Assembly (NCBI GenBank): GCA_904501955.1
Contig: CAJGCY010000026.1
Location: forward strand, 1 to 24,399
DNA from: an uncultured Akkermansia sp.
Lineage (GTDB): Bacteria; Verrucomicrobiota; Verrucomicrobiia; Verrucomicrobiales; Akkermansiaceae
Length of the DNA stretch: 24,399 bases
Reading direction: 5' to 3'
Below the pieces are notes generated by a model. That model had not been told where the DNA came from. It saw only the letters and a program-made list of their open reading frames with translations, and did not search any database. Position numbers and translations under genes: made by a program. Of the stretch, positions 23,911 to 24,399 are shown one piece after another (position 1 is the stretch's first letter; each line of letters begins with the position of its first letter).

Positions 23911-23978
23911 AAATAAAGAACGACTCAAGCTATGCGTTCCCGGGGCAGTGCCCTGATGGGACTCGCTTGAGTCGTTCT
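23911..23978 (-). terminator. Intrinsic terminator of the candidate small RNA
   Basis: AGAACGACTCAAGC and its reverse complement form a perfect 14-bp stem (23917-23930 with 23965-23978) around a 34-base loop that itself can fold (GGGC/GCCC). On the minus strand the stem is followed by TTATTTT. The plus-strand side lacks a T tract, so it is oriented for minus-strand transcription. Confidence 0.75.
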
Positions 23979-24059
23979 CTCACCCCGCAGGCGGCTATTT
24001 CCCGCGGCCGCCCGGACCTGCTCCTGACGTGATAGCCCACACAAAGGAACAGCGGGAAC
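23911..24059 (-). ncRNA. Candidate structured small RNA, about 150 nt, family unassigned
   Basis: An orphan transcription unit: a strong promoter (24066-24094), no convincing reading frame, and an intrinsic terminator. The predicted RNA begins near 24059 and ends near 23911. It can form a long-range closing helix between CGUUCCCG at the 5' end (24060-24053) and CGGGAACG (23942-23935), and an inner helix GGCUAU (24037-24032) with AUAGCC (23998-23993). A competing hairpin pairs GGGCGGC (24013-24007) with GCCGCC (23995-23990). The closing helix uses bases in the terminator loop, so the two structures would be alternative or pseudoknotted. Length and end-to-end pairing recall 6S RNA, but I recognise no diagnostic 6S motif. 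SRP RNA and tmRNA do not fit. It may be a regulatory RNA of unknown type. Confidence 0.5.
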
Positions 24060-24065
24060 GTGCCC

Positions 24066-24094
24066 AAGTTAGCACGGAAGCATGAAAAAGTCAA
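24066..24094 (-). promoter_or_regulatory. Strong promoter of the candidate small RNA
   Basis: Minus-strand TTGACT (24094-24089), a 17-base spacer and TAACTT (24071-24066). No gene with a start codon follows closely, and the intrinsic terminator lies about 150 bases downstream. Confidence 0.6.
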
Positions 24095-24145
24095 TGGTAA
24101 AACAGAACGCTCGGTGGAAATAACACGCACTGTCGGAGTTGATGC

Positions 24146-24179
24146 TTGATTGCAAACGGCGCGATAAATCGGAAGTTGG
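24146..24179. repeat. 34-bp repeat, inverted partner of 184-217
   Basis: Reverse complement of 184-217 with 32 of 34 identities. The same neighbouring motif (GAGCGGAATTC, 24248-24258) also recurs in inverted order at the left end, so this is part of a larger degenerate element. Confidence 0.8.
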
Positions 24180-24399
24180 GGCGATGGTGGGGAAATTTTG
24201 CGAGCGTAAGCGCCTGCCACGGCGTAGCTGCGCAGCAGCGAAGACGGGAGCGGAATTCTGAACCCGCGTCAGCGGGTGACCTAACTTAGCCTAGGGCGTA
24301 AGCCCTAGGAAATGGGTAAAAAAACAAATCCGAACCCGCGAACCGTTGAGGCTTGCCGAAACGGTATGCGGGTGGCATAACCTTCCCGGAGCACGTAAG
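24180..24399. repeat. Cluster of short perfect hairpins (REP-like intergenic element)
   Basis: No gene is visible. Three hairpins stand close together: ACCCGC/GCGGGT at 24262-24267 and 24272-24277 with a GTCA loop; CCTAGGGC/GCCCTAGG at 24290-24297 and 24302-24309 with a GTAA loop; and a two-part stem ACCCGC...ACCGTT / AACGGT...GCGGGT between 24334 and 24373. The ACCCGC/GCGGGT arms are shared by the first and third. This resembles clustered repetitive extragenic palindromes; no transposase of the RAYT type is in the window. Confidence 0.55.

Noticed and set aside
23911..24059. Assignment of the small RNA as SRP RNA because of CAGGTCCGG
   Set aside because: The conserved GGAAGGAAGCAGC loop that must follow in SRP RNA is absent; the match is probably chance.
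23930..24220. Small open frame of 96 codons on the minus strand
   Set aside because: It crosses the repeat and the small-RNA promoter and terminator; no domain and no sensible start context.
1..24399. CRISPR arrays, tRNA or rRNA genes, insertion sequences
   Set aside because: No regularly spaced repeats, no tRNA-like cloverleaf and no transposase-like reading frame were found on either strand.

Overview
The window looks like chromosomal DNA of a gut-type Verrucomicrobiota, most likely Akkermansiaceae. This is inferred from gene content: a secreted M60-type (mucinase-like) metallopeptidase, a complete L-fucose uptake and isomerase/kinase set, a PEP-CTERM surface protein, GH77 and GH31 alpha-glucan enzymes, GC-rich coding DNA with a few AT-rich genes, and almost no Shine-Dalgarno sequences. 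There are no phage, transposase, CRISPR, rRNA or tRNA genes.

Layout. (1) 1-249: gene-free, repeat-containing DNA. (2) 322-4210 (+): compact operon of secreted ankyrin protein, secreted M60 peptidase and membrane O-acyltransferase. (3) 11064-4238 (-): fucP, fucI, fucK, a family-4 glycosyltransferase and a PEP-CTERM protein, from one promoter at 11074-11101. (4) 11192-12511 (+): ugd (UDP-glucose dehydrogenase), divergent from fucP. (5) 14205-12529 (-): AT-rich phosphoethanolamine transferase-like gene. (6) 16440-14284 (-): dksA/traR-like gene, rpmG, rpsR, an intrinsic terminator, then folE2. (7) 16663-22955 (+): malQ, terminator, PEGA lipoprotein, HIT protein, GH31 glycosidase and a soluble histidine kinase. 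(8) 23835-22909 (-): EamA/DMT transporter, whose 3' end overlaps the kinase gene. (9) 24059-23911 (-): a candidate structured small RNA with its own promoter and terminator. (10) 24146-24399: repeats and hairpins, including an inverted copy of a 34-bp sequence at 184-217.

How it fits together. The M60 peptidase would attack glycoproteins outside the cytoplasm. FucP, FucI and FucK would import L-fucose, a common mucin sugar, and convert it to L-fuculose-1-phosphate. The aldolase and lactaldehyde steps are not here. The glycosyltransferase, acyltransferase, UDP-glucuronate synthesis, phosphoethanolamine transferase and PEP-CTERM protein all point to cell-envelope construction. MalQ and GH31 handle internal alpha-glucans. 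The dksA-like, rpmG, rpsR and folE2 group resembles zinc-sparing paralog sets seen in Zur regulons, though no Zur site was recognised.

The points most worth follow-up are the small RNA, the widespread lack of Shine-Dalgarno sites with very short leaders, the possible zinc-sparing cluster, and envelope genes appended to the fucose operon.
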